Counted from the stretch's first letter, positions 42,145 through 51,115 are shown. The stretch is DNA of 64,000 nucleotides from UBA11524 sp045591175 (GCA_045591175.1 JAZNSI010000039.1:1-64000); one strand, 5' to 3'. A program made the numbers and translations. Notes: generated by a model from the sequence alone, not told the origin.

Positions 42145-42846
42145 TTACGCAATTTCCAGGGCAATCTCCATCATCTGGGTGAAGGAGTTCTGCCGTTCCT
42201 CAGCGCTCAGGCCCTCGCCGGTGAAGGGGTTGTCGGAAATGGTGCAGATGGACAAAGCATTCTTGCCCGCCCTGGCCGCGTTGAGGTAAAGCGCCGCAGC
42301 CTCCATCTCCACCGCAAGCACGCCCAGGCCCTGCAGGATCTTCCCCTGCGGGCGCTCATCGTAGAACACGTCGGAGGAGTACAGCGCACCGGGCACGATG
42401 TGAGCGCCGAGGCGTTCGCCAGCCTCCATCGCCGCCTTGAGCAGCTCCCAGGAGCAGCAGGGCGCCAGGTGTCCCTGGAATCCATACTGTTCCCCAAAGG
42501 AGGAGTTGGTATACGCGCTCATACCCGCCACGATGTCACGCACCTGCAGCTTTTCGCTGAGCATACCGGCGCTGCCCACGCGGATGATATTCTCCACGCC
42601 GTAGAAGTTGAACAGCTCGTAGGAGTAGATACCGATGGAGGGCATACCCATGCCGCTGGCCATCACGGACACCCGCTTGCCCTTGTAGTAGCCGGTATAC
42701 CCCTGCACGCCGCGGGTGTTGTTGACCAGCACGGCGTCAGTCAGGTAGTTTTCAGCAATGTACTTGGCCCGCAGCGGATCGCCGGGCATCAGGACAGTGC
42801 GGGCGAAATCGCCCTCCTTGGCGGTGATATGGGGGGTAGGAATCAT
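42145..42846 (-). CDS. deoD: Purine nucleoside phosphorylase DeoD
   Basis: A 233-residue hexameric-type phosphorylase that splits purine nucleosides to base and ribose-1-phosphate. TPHITAKEGDFARTVLMPGDPLRAKYIAE, the GMGMPSIGIY phosphate-binding region, IRVGSAGML and VEMEAAALY, the ribose-binding signature, are all present; the catalytic Asp is in CTISDNPFTGE. The ATG at 42846 has AAAGGAG 9 bases upstream. The frame extends to 42972 without family similarity. Confidence 0.94.
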   Translation of the reverse strand: MIPTPHITAKEGDFARTVLMPGDPLRAKYIAENYLTDAVLVNNTRGVQGYTGYYKGKRVSVMASGMGMPSIGIYSYELFNFYGVENIIRVGSAGMLSEKLQVRDIVAGMSAYTNSSFGEQYGFQGHLAPCCSWELLKAAMEAGERLGAHIVPGALYSSDVFYDERPQGKILQGLGVLAVEMEAAALYLNAARAGKNALSICTISDNPFTGEGLSAEERQNSFTQMMEIALEIA

Positions 42847-42882
42847 ATAGAACGCTCCTTTCGCGTGGATTGTCATGATTGT

Positions 42883-42911
42883 ATTGTACCACGATATGAC
42901 CGCTTTGTACA
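42883..42911 (-). promoter_or_regulatory. Probable promoter of deoD
   Basis: Minus strand: TGTACA (42911-42906), 17 bases, TACAAT (42888-42883). The minus-10 is good; the minus-35 matches four of six. Confidence 0.55.
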
Positions 42912-42937
42912 GCAGGATTTTCCCTGCAGGACTTGTA

Positions 42938-42966
42938 TTGACTTTCCCGCCCGCATCCTCTACAAT
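42938..42966 (+). promoter_or_regulatory. Promoter of the YgiQ gene
   Basis: TTGACT (42938-42943), 17 bases, TACAAT (42961-42966). The start codon is 33 bases downstream. Confidence 0.8.
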
Positions 42967-42998
42967 GTTCATAGTCCTCTTGTGAAAGAAGGTTCCTT

Positions 42999-44954
42999 AT
43001 GAACAAGCAATTTCTCCCGGTGACGCTGGAAGAATGCCGCCAGCGCGGCTGGGATGCGCCGGATTTCGTATACGTCTGTGGTGAAGCCTATGTGGATCAC
43101 CCCTCCTTCGGGCATGCCATCATCGGCCGCGTTCTGGAGAAGGCGGGCTACCGCGTGGCGATGCTCTGCCTGCCGGACTGGAAGGACGAGAGCGCCTTCA
43201 AGCGTTTTGGCAAGCCGCGGCTGGGCTTTCTGGTGTCCTCCGGCGTGATCGACAGCATGGTCAACCACTATACCGTAGCCAAGAAGCGCCGCCACGATGA
43301 CGCCTACGCCCCCGGCGGCAAGGCTGGTATGCGCCCTGACCGGGCTGTGGTGGTGTACTGCAACCGCATCCGCCAGGCGTACCGCGATGTGCCAATCCTC
43401 ATCGGCGGCGTGGAGGCGAGCCTGCGCCGCTTCAGCCACTATGACTACTGGGACGACAAAGTGCGCCACAGCGTGCTGGTGGACTCCGGCGCGACGCTGC
43501 TGATGTACGGCATGGGTGAAAAGAGCATCATCGAATGCGCCAACTGGGTAGCCGACGGCATGAATCCGGCGGAGCTGCCGAGGCTTCGCGGCGTATGCTA
43601 CATGTCCAAGACGGCAGATCCAACCTGCCTGCAGCTGCCTTCGCATCAGGAGGTCATCGCTGACCGCAAGAAGTACTGCGAGGCCTTCACCCTGCAGTAT
43701 GACGAGCAGGACCCCATCCGCGGCAAGCGTATGTGCCAGCAGCAGGACAAGGATCGCTACCTCATCCAGAACCAGCCCAGCCTGCCCCTCACCCGCGAGG
43801 AGCACGACGCGGTATACGAGCTGCCCTTCACTCGCACCTGGCACCCGATGTATGCAAAGGATGGCGGCGTCCCAGCCCTGCAGGAGGTGGAGTTCTCCCT
43901 GGCCTCCACCCGCGGCTGCTTCGGGTCGTGCAGCTTCTGCGCCATCACCTTCCACCAGGGCCGCATCATCCAGAGCCGCAGCCCGGAATCCATCGTCAAA
44001 GAGGCACGGCTGCTGACCACGCTGCCTAACTTCAAGGGCTACATCCACGACGTGGGCGGCCCCACGGCCAACTTCCGCATGCCCGCCTGCGAGCATCAGG
44101 CGAAGGTTGGCGCCTGCAAGCAGCGTCAGTGCCTCTTCCCCAAGCCCTGCAAGAACCTGCAGGTCGACCACACGGAGTTCATGGGCCTTTTGCGCCAGCT
44201 GCGCGAGATTCCCAAGGTGAAGAAGGTATTTGTGCGCAGCGGTCTGCGCTATGACTACATCATGGCTGATCCTCATGCTGCGTCCTTCCTCAAGGAATTC
44301 TGCGAGCATCACGTTTCCGGCCAGCTGAAGGTGGCCCCGGAGCACGTCAGCCCCCAGGTGCTGGACAAGATGGGCAAGCCCCGCCGTCAGCTCTATGATT
44401 CCTTCTGCGACCTGTATGTGCGCGTCAACGAGCGCCTGGGAAAGAAGCAATACCTGATCCCCTATTTGATGTCCAGTCACCCCGGCAGCGACCTGACCGC
44501 CGCGGTGGAGCTGGCCTGCTACCTGCGGGATATTGGCTTCCAGCCCGACCAGGTGCAGGACTTCTACCCCACGCCGGGCACGCTGTCCACCTGCATGTTC
44601 TACACCGGGCTTGATCCCCGCACAATGAAGCCGGTCTTTGTCGCCCGTTCCCCGGAGGACAAGGCCATGCAGCGGGCGCTGATGCAGTTCGGCAATCCTC
44701 GCAATCATGATCTGGTGCGCAAGGCGCTGCGTCTGGCGGGCCGGGAGGATCTCATCGGCCGTGACCGGGAGTGCCTGGTACCGCCGGAGCGCGATCCCGT
44801 GCGGGACGCCCGCCGCGCCTCCGCCAAGCGTGATAACCCCGCCCACGAGCGCAAGGCCATCCGCCACGCGGACAAGCAGCCGCAAAAGCCCCGCCGTCAT
44901 GGCCGTGACGAGGGGCCGCAAGGCCGCACCGGCAAGCGCCGCGACAGAAGATAA
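42999..44954 (+). CDS. YgiQ family radical SAM protein
   Basis: A 651-residue radical SAM enzyme of unknown reaction. The N-terminal domain starts with FLPVTLEECRQRGWDAPDFVYVCGEAYVDHPSFG, a family signature. The 4Fe-4S motif is STRGCFGSCSFCAITFHQGR (C-x3-C-x2-C). A second cysteine group (ACEHQAKVGACKQRQCLFPKPCKNL) may bind another cluster. The last 70 residues are rich in Arg, Lys and Asp and look disordered, which suggests nucleic-acid contact. The ATG has GAAGG 8 bases upstream. Single-gene transcript. Confidence 0.92.
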   Translation: MNKQFLPVTLEECRQRGWDAPDFVYVCGEAYVDHPSFGHAIIGRVLEKAGYRVAMLCLPDWKDESAFKRFGKPRLGFLVSSGVIDSMVNHYTVAKKRRHDDAYAPGGKAGMRPDRAVVVYCNRIRQAYRDVPILIGGVEASLRRFSHYDYWDDKVRHSVLVDSGATLLMYGMGEKSIIECANWVADGMNPAELPRLRGVCYMSKTADPTCLQLPSHQEVIADRKKYCEAFTLQYDEQDPIRGKRMCQQQDKDRYLIQNQPSLPLTREEHDAVYELPFTRTWHPMYAKDGGVPALQEVEFSLASTRGCFGSCSFCAITFHQGRIIQSRSPESIVKEARLLTTLPNFKGYIHDVGGPTANFRMPACEHQAKVGACKQRQCLFPKPCKNLQVDHTEFMGLLRQLREIPKVKKVFVRSGLRYDYIMADPHAASFLKEFCEHHVSGQLKVAPEHVSPQVLDKMGKPRRQLYDSFCDLYVRVNERLGKKQYLIPYLMSSHPGSDLTAAVELACYLRDIGFQPDQVQDFYPTPGTLSTCMFYTGLDPRTMKPVFVARSPEDKAMQRALMQFGNPRNHDLVRKALRLAGREDLIGRDRECLVPPERDPVRDARRASAKRDNPAHERKAIRHADKQPQKPRRHGRDEGPQGRTGKRRDRR

Positions 44955-44956
44955 AC

Positions 44957-44987
44957 AAAAGCGGACAGCACTTCGCTGTCCGCTTTT
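44957..44987 (+). terminator. Terminator of the YgiQ gene
   Basis: AAAAGCGGACAGC (44957-44969) and GCTGTCCGCTTTT (44975-44987) form a perfect 13-bp stem with an ACTTC loop. Symmetric A and T tails allow action in both directions. Confidence 0.9.
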
Positions 44988-45117
44988 GATGTTGCTTGCC
45001 TCGTATTCGCGAAAGCACGCACCGTTCAAATCAATCTCTGCTGTAATTACATGCCTGAAAAATCATGGCTGTCAATACGCCAATCCTCCGCGAATATCAA
45101 AACCGCTGCAATGTCCG

Positions 45118-45786
45118 TTAGCCGATGCACCGACAAACTTCCTCCAGCTCCTCCACCCGGATGATCTCCACCGTCCCGTAAGGCGCGTCCAGCAGCACCT
45201 CCACCGCGCGGCGATACTTCTCCAGCAAGGCCAGGAACACCATCGTATCCGGCCGACGGCCCTCTCGAAGGGCGTTGTACAGCGACGCCGCCACGCCCAT
45301 CCAGCAATGATTGACGGTATTCAGGACAATGCTCTCCACGTCCTTCACCGGCGGGAAAACCGTACCCATGGCCGCAGAGATCTCCGCGCGCAGCAGGGGC
45401 AGGAAGTGGCTCTCCAGCGCATCCTGATAGGTCATGGCAATGGCGCGGCCCTCTGCTCTGGCGATCACAGGAAGCAGCATATTCAGGAATGCCGTTTCCT
45501 CCAGACGCATGGGGATAAACCCGCGCAGCACCGCATTGATGCGCTCCATGGGGGTGTGAGCAGCATTCAGCGCGTCCGCCGTGAAGGCGGCAGCACGCTC
45601 CGCCCGGCGCTGGCACAGAGCCGTCAGCACCTCATCCTTGCTGTCAAAATGGTGATAGAATCCACCCTTGGAAATCCCCGCTGCGGCAAGGATATCCTGC
45701 ACGCTGGTCTTGTTATAGCCCCGCTGGCAGAAGAGCTTTTCTGCCTCACCCAGCAGCTGCTGCCGCTTTGCATCACCTTTGCGCAT
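45118..45786 (-). CDS. TetR/AcrR family transcriptional regulator
   Basis: A 222-residue repressor. The N-terminal HTH (residues about 9-55) reads LLGEAEKLFCQRGYNKTSVQDILAAAGISKGGFYHHFDSKDEVL, a canonical TetR domain. The ligand-binding domain is of unknown specificity. AAGGAG precedes the ATG by 9 bases. It is divergent from the degV gene, with the two promoters about 35 bases apart, so degV is a candidate target along with itself. Confidence 0.9.
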   Translation of the reverse strand: MRKGDAKRQQLLGEAEKLFCQRGYNKTSVQDILAAAGISKGGFYHHFDSKDEVLTALCQRRAERAAAFTADALNAAHTPMERINAVLRGFIPMRLEETAFLNMLLPVIARAEGRAIAMTYQDALESHFLPLLRAEISAAMGTVFPPVKDVESIVLNTVNHCWMGVAASLYNALREGRRPDTMVFLALLEKYRRAVEVLLDAPYGTVEIIRVEELEEVCRCIG

Positions 45787-45821
45787 CTTTTCGGTCTCCT
45801 TGCTGCAAAATCATCAGGTAC

Positions 45822-45851
45822 AGTATAGGCCAAAAGAGGGCGTTTCGTCAA
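45822..45851 (-). promoter_or_regulatory. Promoter of the TetR-type gene
   Basis: Minus strand: TTGACG (45851-45846), 18 bases, TATACT (45827-45822). Confidence 0.7.
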
Positions 45852-45884
45852 GGGGAACGACGCTACTCTTGCGCAAATGCCGTA

Positions 45885-45914
45885 TTGACTTCCGCCGCCG
45901 CGCGGGCGTATAAT
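45885..45914 (+). promoter_or_regulatory. Promoter of degV
   Basis: TTGACT (45885-45890), 18 bases, TATAAT (45909-45914). The spacer is very G/C rich. The start codon lies 36 bases downstream. Confidence 0.75.
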
Positions 45915-45949
45915 AAGATGGAAGAAGTATGATCAAGGGGGCCTTGAGC

Positions 45950-46810
45950 ATGTACACGATTGGCAACGAGCGCGTCGCGCTGGTCACTGATACCGCCTGC
46001 GACCTGCCGCAGGAGCTGCTGGAGAAGCACGATATCCGCCTGGTGTCCCTGCGGGTAGTGACCAGCCAGGGCGAATATCGCGACAGGACGGAGATCAATT
46101 CCGACCAGGTCTATGAGATCATGAAAGCCGAGCTGCCCAAGACTTCCCTGCCCCTGCCGGAGGACGTGAGCGCCCTCTACCGCCAGCTCAGGGATGAGGG
46201 CGCGGATCGCATCCTGCACATCTGCATGAGCGGCAGCCTGTCGGGCACCTTCAACATGGTGTCCATCCTGGCGGATGAGACCGACGATCTGCATGTTGAC
46301 GTGGTAGACGCCCAGACCCTCTCCTGCGGCACAGGATTGTTGGTGCTGGAAGCCGCCGAATGTCTGGAAAAAGGCATGCCCGTGGAGGACGTGATCGAGC
46401 GCCTTAAGACGCTGCGCAAGCATCAGCTGGGCGCATTCGTCATCCGCACGCTGGAATTCCTGCGTAAGGGCGGCCGCATCGGCCTGGTGGAAGGCGTGGT
46501 CGGCAGCCTCCTGCAGATCAAGCCTGTCATCTACGTCAATGACGACGGCGTTTATGCCACACTGGTCAAGGCTCGCGGCTTTGCCAAGGCCCTCTCCGCC
46601 ATGCAGGAGGAATTCTTCAAGCGTTACCAGGGCCGCAAGGTGCGGGTCGCCATTGTCCATGGCGCCGCTTATGAGGACGCCAAGGCGCTGCTGGAAACCT
46701 TCCGGCAGAAGCTGGACGTGGTCTCCGACCTGATCGCCCCCGTCAGCCCCGCCCTGGCCATCCATACCGGCCCCGGCTTGCTGGGCGCGATCGTGCAGTA
46801 CGCGGATTAA
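45950..46810 (+). CDS. DegV family fatty-acid binding protein (FakB-type)
   Basis: A 286-residue EDD-fold protein. VALVTDTACDLPQELLEKHDIRLVSLRV and ILHICMSGSLSGTFNM are the usual DegV lipid-binding blocks, with the AFVIRTLEFLRKGGRIG region. DegV proteins present fatty acids to FakA for phosphorylation, and fakA is encoded at 29850-31517. The ATG at 45950 (MYTIGNERV) is preferred: AAGGGGG lies 8 bases upstream, while the earlier ATG at 45929 lacks a site. A strong terminator follows. Confidence 0.9.
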   Translation: MYTIGNERVALVTDTACDLPQELLEKHDIRLVSLRVVTSQGEYRDRTEINSDQVYEIMKAELPKTSLPLPEDVSALYRQLRDEGADRILHICMSGSLSGTFNMVSILADETDDLHVDVVDAQTLSCGTGLLVLEAAECLEKGMPVEDVIERLKTLRKHQLGAFVIRTLEFLRKGGRIGLVEGVVGSLLQIKPVIYVNDDGVYATLVKARGFAKALSAMQEEFFKRYQGRKVRVAIVHGAAYEDAKALLETFRQKLDVVSDLIAPVSPALAIHTGPGLLGAIVQYAD

Positions 46811-46822
46811 TGAATATGAAAA

Positions 46823-46861
46823 CGGCGCAGCTCCCGTGATTGGGAACTGCGCCGCATTTTT
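46823..46861. terminator. Terminator between degV and the YcxB-like gene
   Basis: CGGCGCAG-C-TCCC pairs with GGGA-A-CTGCGCCG around GTGATT, followed by CATTTTTT. The minus strand also ends in TTTT, so it can serve both convergent genes. Confidence 0.85.
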
Positions 46862-47409
46862 TATTTCTTTGACAGCCGGATCTTGATCTTCGGGTTATTC
46901 TGCCGGAGCAGAGCAAGAAGCGACTTCCGGTCGGTTTCTTCAAGCTGCGCGGCATTGTAGAACACCAGCAGCCCTGCCTTTGTGCGCAGCACCCACACGC
47001 CGTCCACCTCGAAGATCTTATACAGATCCGCATAGTGCAGCACGCTGTGCTTGTCATCCTGGCCGAACACAAAGCCTTCCTCGTTGAAGCCACCGAACAT
47101 ATGCAGCACAGCCACATGGTTCTGTTCTTTCCATCGGCGCAGGGAGGTCTGCACTGACATGTACAGCGTGAAGTACAAAAAGCCCGCCGCAGCCAGGAAA
47201 ATCAGCGCCCACTTGATCAGGTCTCCATAGTTGCCAGTGCGGCTGCCCAGCCATGCAAACAGGCCCAGCTGCACCACATACACCACGCCGATCACGATGT
47301 AGAAGGCTTTACGCCAGGAGTTCGTCACGCTGCCCCAGAGCGCCTTTTTCAGCAGCGCCTCATCCACGTCAGTCTCCGTACGGTACTGAAGGATCAGCTC
47401 CTCGTTCAT
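46861..47409 (-). CDS. YcxB-like membrane protein
   Basis: A 182-residue protein with two membrane helices near residues 35-57 and 65-85 and a C-terminal soluble domain containing VLHYADLYKIFEVDGVWVLRTKAGLLVFYNAAQLEE, as in the YcxB-like C-terminal domain, a PH-like fold of unknown role. The ATG at 47409 is chosen (GGAGG 9 bases upstream); an ATG at 47415 overlaps the upstream stop but sits too near the site. Cotranscribed with the CBS/CNNM gene upstream. Confidence 0.78.
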   Translation of the reverse strand: MNEELILQYRTETDVDEALLKKALWGSVTNSWRKAFYIVIGVVYVVQLGLFAWLGSRTGNYGDLIKWALIFLAAAGFLYFTLYMSVQTSLRRWKEQNHVAVLHMFGGFNEEGFVFGQDDKHSVLHYADLYKIFEVDGVWVLRTKAGLLVFYNAAQLEETDRKSLLALLRQNNPKIKIRLSKK

Positions 47410-47411
47410 GC

Positions 47412-48782
47412 TCATGCCTCCTCGTCGAAAACAGACTTTCGGTCGGTTTCCTCCTCATCGGCGTCGGATTCCTCAGGCAGCTTGGTGACCAGCGCCTTCT
47501 CTACGCGGTGATCCTCCATCTTTTCCACCACGATGTGCAGTCCATGGCAGTCCAGCTCGGGTTGGGCGCCATCCTCGGGAATGATCGTGAACTGGCTGAA
47601 GATCAGGCCGCCTAGGGTATCGTAGTCCTCCTCCAGGGGAAGCTCGATATCCAGCGCTTCCGCCACGTCCTCCAGGGCCGCCTGGCCGGAAATGCGCCAG
47701 GTATCCTCGTTCACGCGGGTGATCTCCGCCTCGGCCTGGGGATCAAATTCATCGTAAATGTTGCCGACGATCTCCTCCAGCAGGTCCTCCATGGTGACGA
47801 TGCCGCTTACGCCGCCATATTCGTCCACCACGATGGCCATGTGGATCTTCTTGATCTGCATGTTGCGGAAGAGCGTATCCGCCTGCACGGTGCTGGGCAC
47901 AAAATAGGCCTCACGAAGCATCTCCCGCAGGGTGCGGGGCTTCTCCGTCTGCATATTGAGCAGGAACACGCGGGTATTCAGCGTGCCGATGATGTCGTCC
48001 ATGTCCTCATTATAGACAGGGAAACGGCTCAGGCCGGTCTCGCGGATGGTCTGCAGGATCACGTCCCACTCCTCGTCCACCCAGATGGCGGTCACGTCGG
48101 TGCGGTGGGTCATGACGTTTTCGGCAGTGAGGTTGTTGAATTCGAAGATGTTCTCGATCATCTCCTTCTCCGCCTCTTCGATCGCGCCGGATTCCTCGCC
48201 CATGTCCACCAGGGCGCGGATGTCCTCCTCGGTGACTTCCTCCTCGTCCGCATTGGGGTCAATCCCCAGCAGGCGAAGCAGTCCATTGGTGCTGGCGGAA
48301 AGCAGCCACACCAGCGGCTTGAACAGCGCCGAACAGAAGGAAATGACCCTCAGGCCCATGCGCGCCATCTTGTCAGGATAGTGCATGGCGATGCGCTTGG
48401 GCGTCAATTCGCCAAGAACCAGCGTGAAATAGGACAGGATCAGAGTGATCAGCACCACGCAAAGGGTATCCAGCAGCTCGGGATCGATCTTCGCGCCAGC
48501 GTCAAGAATCGCCTGCGCAAGTGGATCGGAGAAGGCCTCGGCCGCAAATGCGGAGCCCAGGAAGCCCGCAAGGGTGATGCATACCTGAATGGTCGAAAGG
48601 AACTTGTTGGGGGCCTCGCAGAGCTTAAGAAGCTTGGTGGCCGTTTTGTCGCCCTCCTCCGCATCGGCGCGGAGCTTGATCTCATTGAGCGACAGAATTG
48701 CGACCTCCGTCGCGGCGAACCAGCCATTGATCAGGATCAGTACAAGCTGGAGCAGTATCGGGCCCCATGGGTCGGCAGACAC
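47412..48782 (-). CDS. CNNM/CBS-domain membrane protein (hemolysin/CorC family)
   Basis: A 456-residue protein with an N-terminal CNNM/DUF21 domain of about four helices (LQLVLILINGWFAATEVAILSLNE), a CBS pair (VMTHRTDVTAIWVDEEWDVILQTI and VPSTVQADTLFRNMQIKKIHMAIVVDEYGG) and a CorC_HlyC C-terminal domain. Relatives export magnesium or sodium, or guard against magnesium excess. It starts with GTG at 48782: AAGGAGG is 8 bases upstream and no better ATG exists. Overlaps the next gene region by a few bases. Confidence 0.9.
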   Translation of the reverse strand: MSADPWGPILLQLVLILINGWFAATEVAILSLNEIKLRADAEEGDKTATKLLKLCEAPNKFLSTIQVCITLAGFLGSAFAAEAFSDPLAQAILDAGAKIDPELLDTLCVVLITLILSYFTLVLGELTPKRIAMHYPDKMARMGLRVISFCSALFKPLVWLLSASTNGLLRLLGIDPNADEEEVTEEDIRALVDMGEESGAIEEAEKEMIENIFEFNNLTAENVMTHRTDVTAIWVDEEWDVILQTIRETGLSRFPVYNEDMDDIIGTLNTRVFLLNMQTEKPRTLREMLREAYFVPSTVQADTLFRNMQIKKIHMAIVVDEYGGVSGIVTMEDLLEEIVGNIYDEFDPQAEAEITRVNEDTWRISGQAALEDVAEALDIELPLEEDYDTLGGLIFSQFTIIPEDGAQPELDCHGLHIVVEKMEDHRVEKALVTKLPEESDADEEETDRKSVFDEEA

Positions 48783-48902
48783 AGAGATTACCTCCTTCAA
48801 TATCGCGCGCGGCATATGAGCCGCACATCATGTCCGCAAATGCGATATGCCCTGCCGGGAATGGCGGACTCATCCCCCGCTGGATGCAGCATACCAACAT
48901 AT

Positions 48903-48931
48903 ATTATAGCATGCTCTGCCAGGATTTGCAA
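48903..48931 (-). promoter_or_regulatory. Promoter of the CNNM/CBS gene
   Basis: Minus strand: TTGCAA (48931-48926), 17 bases, TATAAT (48908-48903). The GTG start is about 120 bases downstream, so there is a sizeable leader without a clear structure. Confidence 0.8.
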
Positions 48932-48944
48932 CTGCTTCCCCCAC

Positions 48945-48975
48945 GAAAAAGGGAGAGCGCCCGAAGCGCCCTCCC
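48945..48975 (-). terminator. Terminator of the secreted GGADGPT protein gene
   Basis: Minus strand: GGGAGGGCGC, TTCGG loop, GCGCTCTCCC, then five T. It lies 19 bases past the stop codon. Confidence 0.88.
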
Positions 48976-48994
48976 CAGAGGGATACAGGAAAAA

Positions 48995-50728
48995 TCAGTA
49001 CATGCCGGAGGTCATCAGCGTCAGCACGCTCGCAGGCAGAGCCATCAGGGTTGTGCCGACCCAGCCGGTAATGGCGCTGTACGCAGTCACGAACCAGTTG
49101 GCGAAGGCTGCGTCGTCCAGCTCCGCAGGACGGACAACATTGCCGGCCATGATGGAATCCACCGGATCAGCGGTGGCAATGTCAATGTCCACAACGACAT
49201 TCACGTCATTGAAGGCGACATTGACGATCTCCTTGCCGGAGAAGTCCACGCCGTTGCGATCATAATCGCAGGTATAAGCGATGGACAGGGACACAGGCTC
49301 CTCGTTGGGATGACCGGCGAGGTATTCCTCATCCAGCCACAGGGCGAAGGCGATCTCCGTCTTGAACTGGGTCTCGTCCGCCACATGGTAGTAGGAGAAG
49401 GTACCCACGGGACCGTTCTCGTACATATCGAAATCGCCCTTGATGACGCCGTTTTCCTCCACCGCGTTGATGGTCAGGCCGACCTCCTGGGTCTCATTGT
49501 CGCTCAGGTTGATGACCCAGGCCTTTTCCTTGGCCAGCACGTCAACGGTGATGCCCTCGCCGTCCATATCGATGTTGCAGACATGGCTCACGCCCTGGGC
49601 CACCGTCTGGCGGGTGTAGACCACGTTCAGGATCTCCGTGGTGCCGTTGACGGTTTCAGCGTTCTCCTCGGTTACAATGACGCTTTCCGTCTCGGTGAAC
49701 ATGGGCAGAGTGCTGGTCAGGTAGACGATCTCCTCCGCGTCGTTGAAGTACACGGTGGTCACGAAGTCGCCGTCCAGCATCTTCATGGTCTTGGTTTCCT
49801 CGATCAGCTGATCCAGCAGCTCGGCCGTGGTGGGATTCTCCGCACAGAAGGCCTCGTAATTTTCGTAGATGCCGTACTGCTGATACAGCGCGCCTCTGGT
49901 CTCCCACTCCATCGCGCGGGTTTCCTCCGTCATGCCAATACCCTCGGAGGTCATGGCCGCCATGAACTTGGGATTGTCCTTGATAAACTGGAACAGTGCG
50001 CGGATAGCGCCGGTGAACTCCGCATTATCGATGGTCAGGCAGACGCCGTGGGTCGCCTGATCGCACATGCGGGGTACGACGATCTCGGTGACGGGCTCCA
50101 GGCTGGCCTCGACGTCCTTCAGGACGGGATCAAAGGCGGAGAAGTCCATTGCCAGCAGGTCTTCCATGGTCATCTGGCCGGCCATGCCCTGCTCGAAGGC
50201 AGCCTTGTAAGTCTCGATCATCGCAGGCAGCTGCGCCTTGATCTCAGCGGCTTCCTCTTCGGTCATGGCCTCCATCAGCACCATCATATCCAGCAGACGG
50301 GAAATGATGGGCTCCACCTCCGCAAGGGACAGCACGATGGTGCCGCCGATCAGGTTGGACTTGATGTAGGCGTCCTCACCGTTCACAGCCCAGCCCAGAG
50401 TCAGCACGTCCTTGCCGGTCAGGGACAGGCCCATGTCATACTCATCGCCCTGGGCTTCCACACGCAGGCCCAGCGCCTTGACAAAATCGACGATCGCCGT
50501 GTCCACAGCGGGATCACCCGTGTTCACGCCGGTGATCTCCGGAACGGTCACATTCATCGTCACCCGGCGGCCCGCGGCGATAGCGTCATTCAGGATAGCA
50601 TCAGCCGTGATCATGTCCTCGCTCACAAACAGGGCAGTGGGGCCGTCAGCGCCGCCGATCACGCCTTCTGCCAAGCAGGGCACGGCGAACATCATCATCG
50701 CCAGGATCAGGGAAAGCAGCTTTTTCAT
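48995..50728 (-). CDS. Large secreted protein with an N-terminal GGADGPT motif, function unknown
   Basis: A 577-residue protein. A signal peptide (MKKLLSLILAMMMFAVPCLA) is followed at once by EGVIGGADGPTALFVS. This GGADGPT block is otherwise known to me from the beta subunit of sodium-pumping decarboxylases, but nothing else here resembles a decarboxylase: there are no membrane helices until a weak hydrophobic stretch near the C-terminus (WVGTTLMALPASVLTLM), and the bulk is an acidic beta-rich region with low Cys. It could be anchored by that last segment or released. GGAGG lies 6 bases before the ATG. Single-gene unit with its own promoter and terminator. I do not recognise the main domain. 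Confidence 0.75.
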   Translation of the reverse strand: MKKLLSLILAMMMFAVPCLAEGVIGGADGPTALFVSEDMITADAILNDAIAAGRRVTMNVTVPEITGVNTGDPAVDTAIVDFVKALGLRVEAQGDEYDMGLSLTGKDVLTLGWAVNGEDAYIKSNLIGGTIVLSLAEVEPIISRLLDMMVLMEAMTEEEAAEIKAQLPAMIETYKAAFEQGMAGQMTMEDLLAMDFSAFDPVLKDVEASLEPVTEIVVPRMCDQATHGVCLTIDNAEFTGAIRALFQFIKDNPKFMAAMTSEGIGMTEETRAMEWETRGALYQQYGIYENYEAFCAENPTTAELLDQLIEETKTMKMLDGDFVTTVYFNDAEEIVYLTSTLPMFTETESVIVTEENAETVNGTTEILNVVYTRQTVAQGVSHVCNIDMDGEGITVDVLAKEKAWVINLSDNETQEVGLTINAVEENGVIKGDFDMYENGPVGTFSYYHVADETQFKTEIAFALWLDEEYLAGHPNEEPVSLSIAYTCDYDRNGVDFSGKEIVNVAFNDVNVVVDIDIATADPVDSIMAGNVVRPAELDDAAFANWFVTAYSAITGWVGTTLMALPASVLTLMTSGMY

Positions 50729-50767
50729 TCAGGTTCCTCCTTTTGTTCAGTCAAATGCTTCGGTTTC

Positions 50768-50796
50768 ATTATACGCCCGCGCACTGGGATATTCAA
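50768..50796 (-). promoter_or_regulatory. Promoter of the secreted GGADGPT protein
   Basis: Minus strand: TTGAAT (50796-50791), 17 bases, TATAAT (50773-50768). The start codon is about 40 bases downstream. Confidence 0.72.
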
Positions 50797-51038
50797 GGTC
50801 AGGCATGGTATTTCTTCCGTCCTTTTTCAGGATGATGATACCCTATCCATCCCCGCCTTGCAAGACCTTGTTGCTGAAAGGTACATTTCCGTGTTCCAAA
50901 TATACATCCGGAGCATCCCAAAGCGCACGTGGGCTTCCTTCACTATTAAGACGAATGAAACCCGCAGATTATTTCACCGATTCCGGGAAAATTTCAGAAT
51001 ATTTTCTTTTCCATTGGTAACAAGCGTCATTTTCCCTC
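50797..51038. other. Intergenic stretch without a recognisable gene
   Basis: This is the middle of a 387-base gap between the divergent GGADGPT gene and yajC. It is clearly richer in A and T than its surroundings. I see no ORF with a ribosome site, no tRNA-like fold and no repeat. A degraded gene or a small RNA cannot be excluded. Confidence 0.5.
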
Positions 51039-51067
51039 TTGTGATGAAAGTGAAACTGTGTTACAAT
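51039..51067 (+). promoter_or_regulatory. Probable promoter of yajC
   Basis: TTGTGA (51039-51044), 17 bases, TACAAT (51062-51067). The ATG is 49 bases downstream. Confidence 0.6.
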
Positions 51068-51115
51068 AGGAATGATGCTGAAAAGCTCATCCGATTTGAA
51101 AGGAGACCACACATT

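Noticed and set aside
48995..50728. Naming the secreted protein a sodium-translocating decarboxylase beta subunit on the GGADGPT motif
   Set aside because: The real subunit has many membrane helices and this motif lies within one of them. Here the motif is next to a signal peptide and the rest is soluble.
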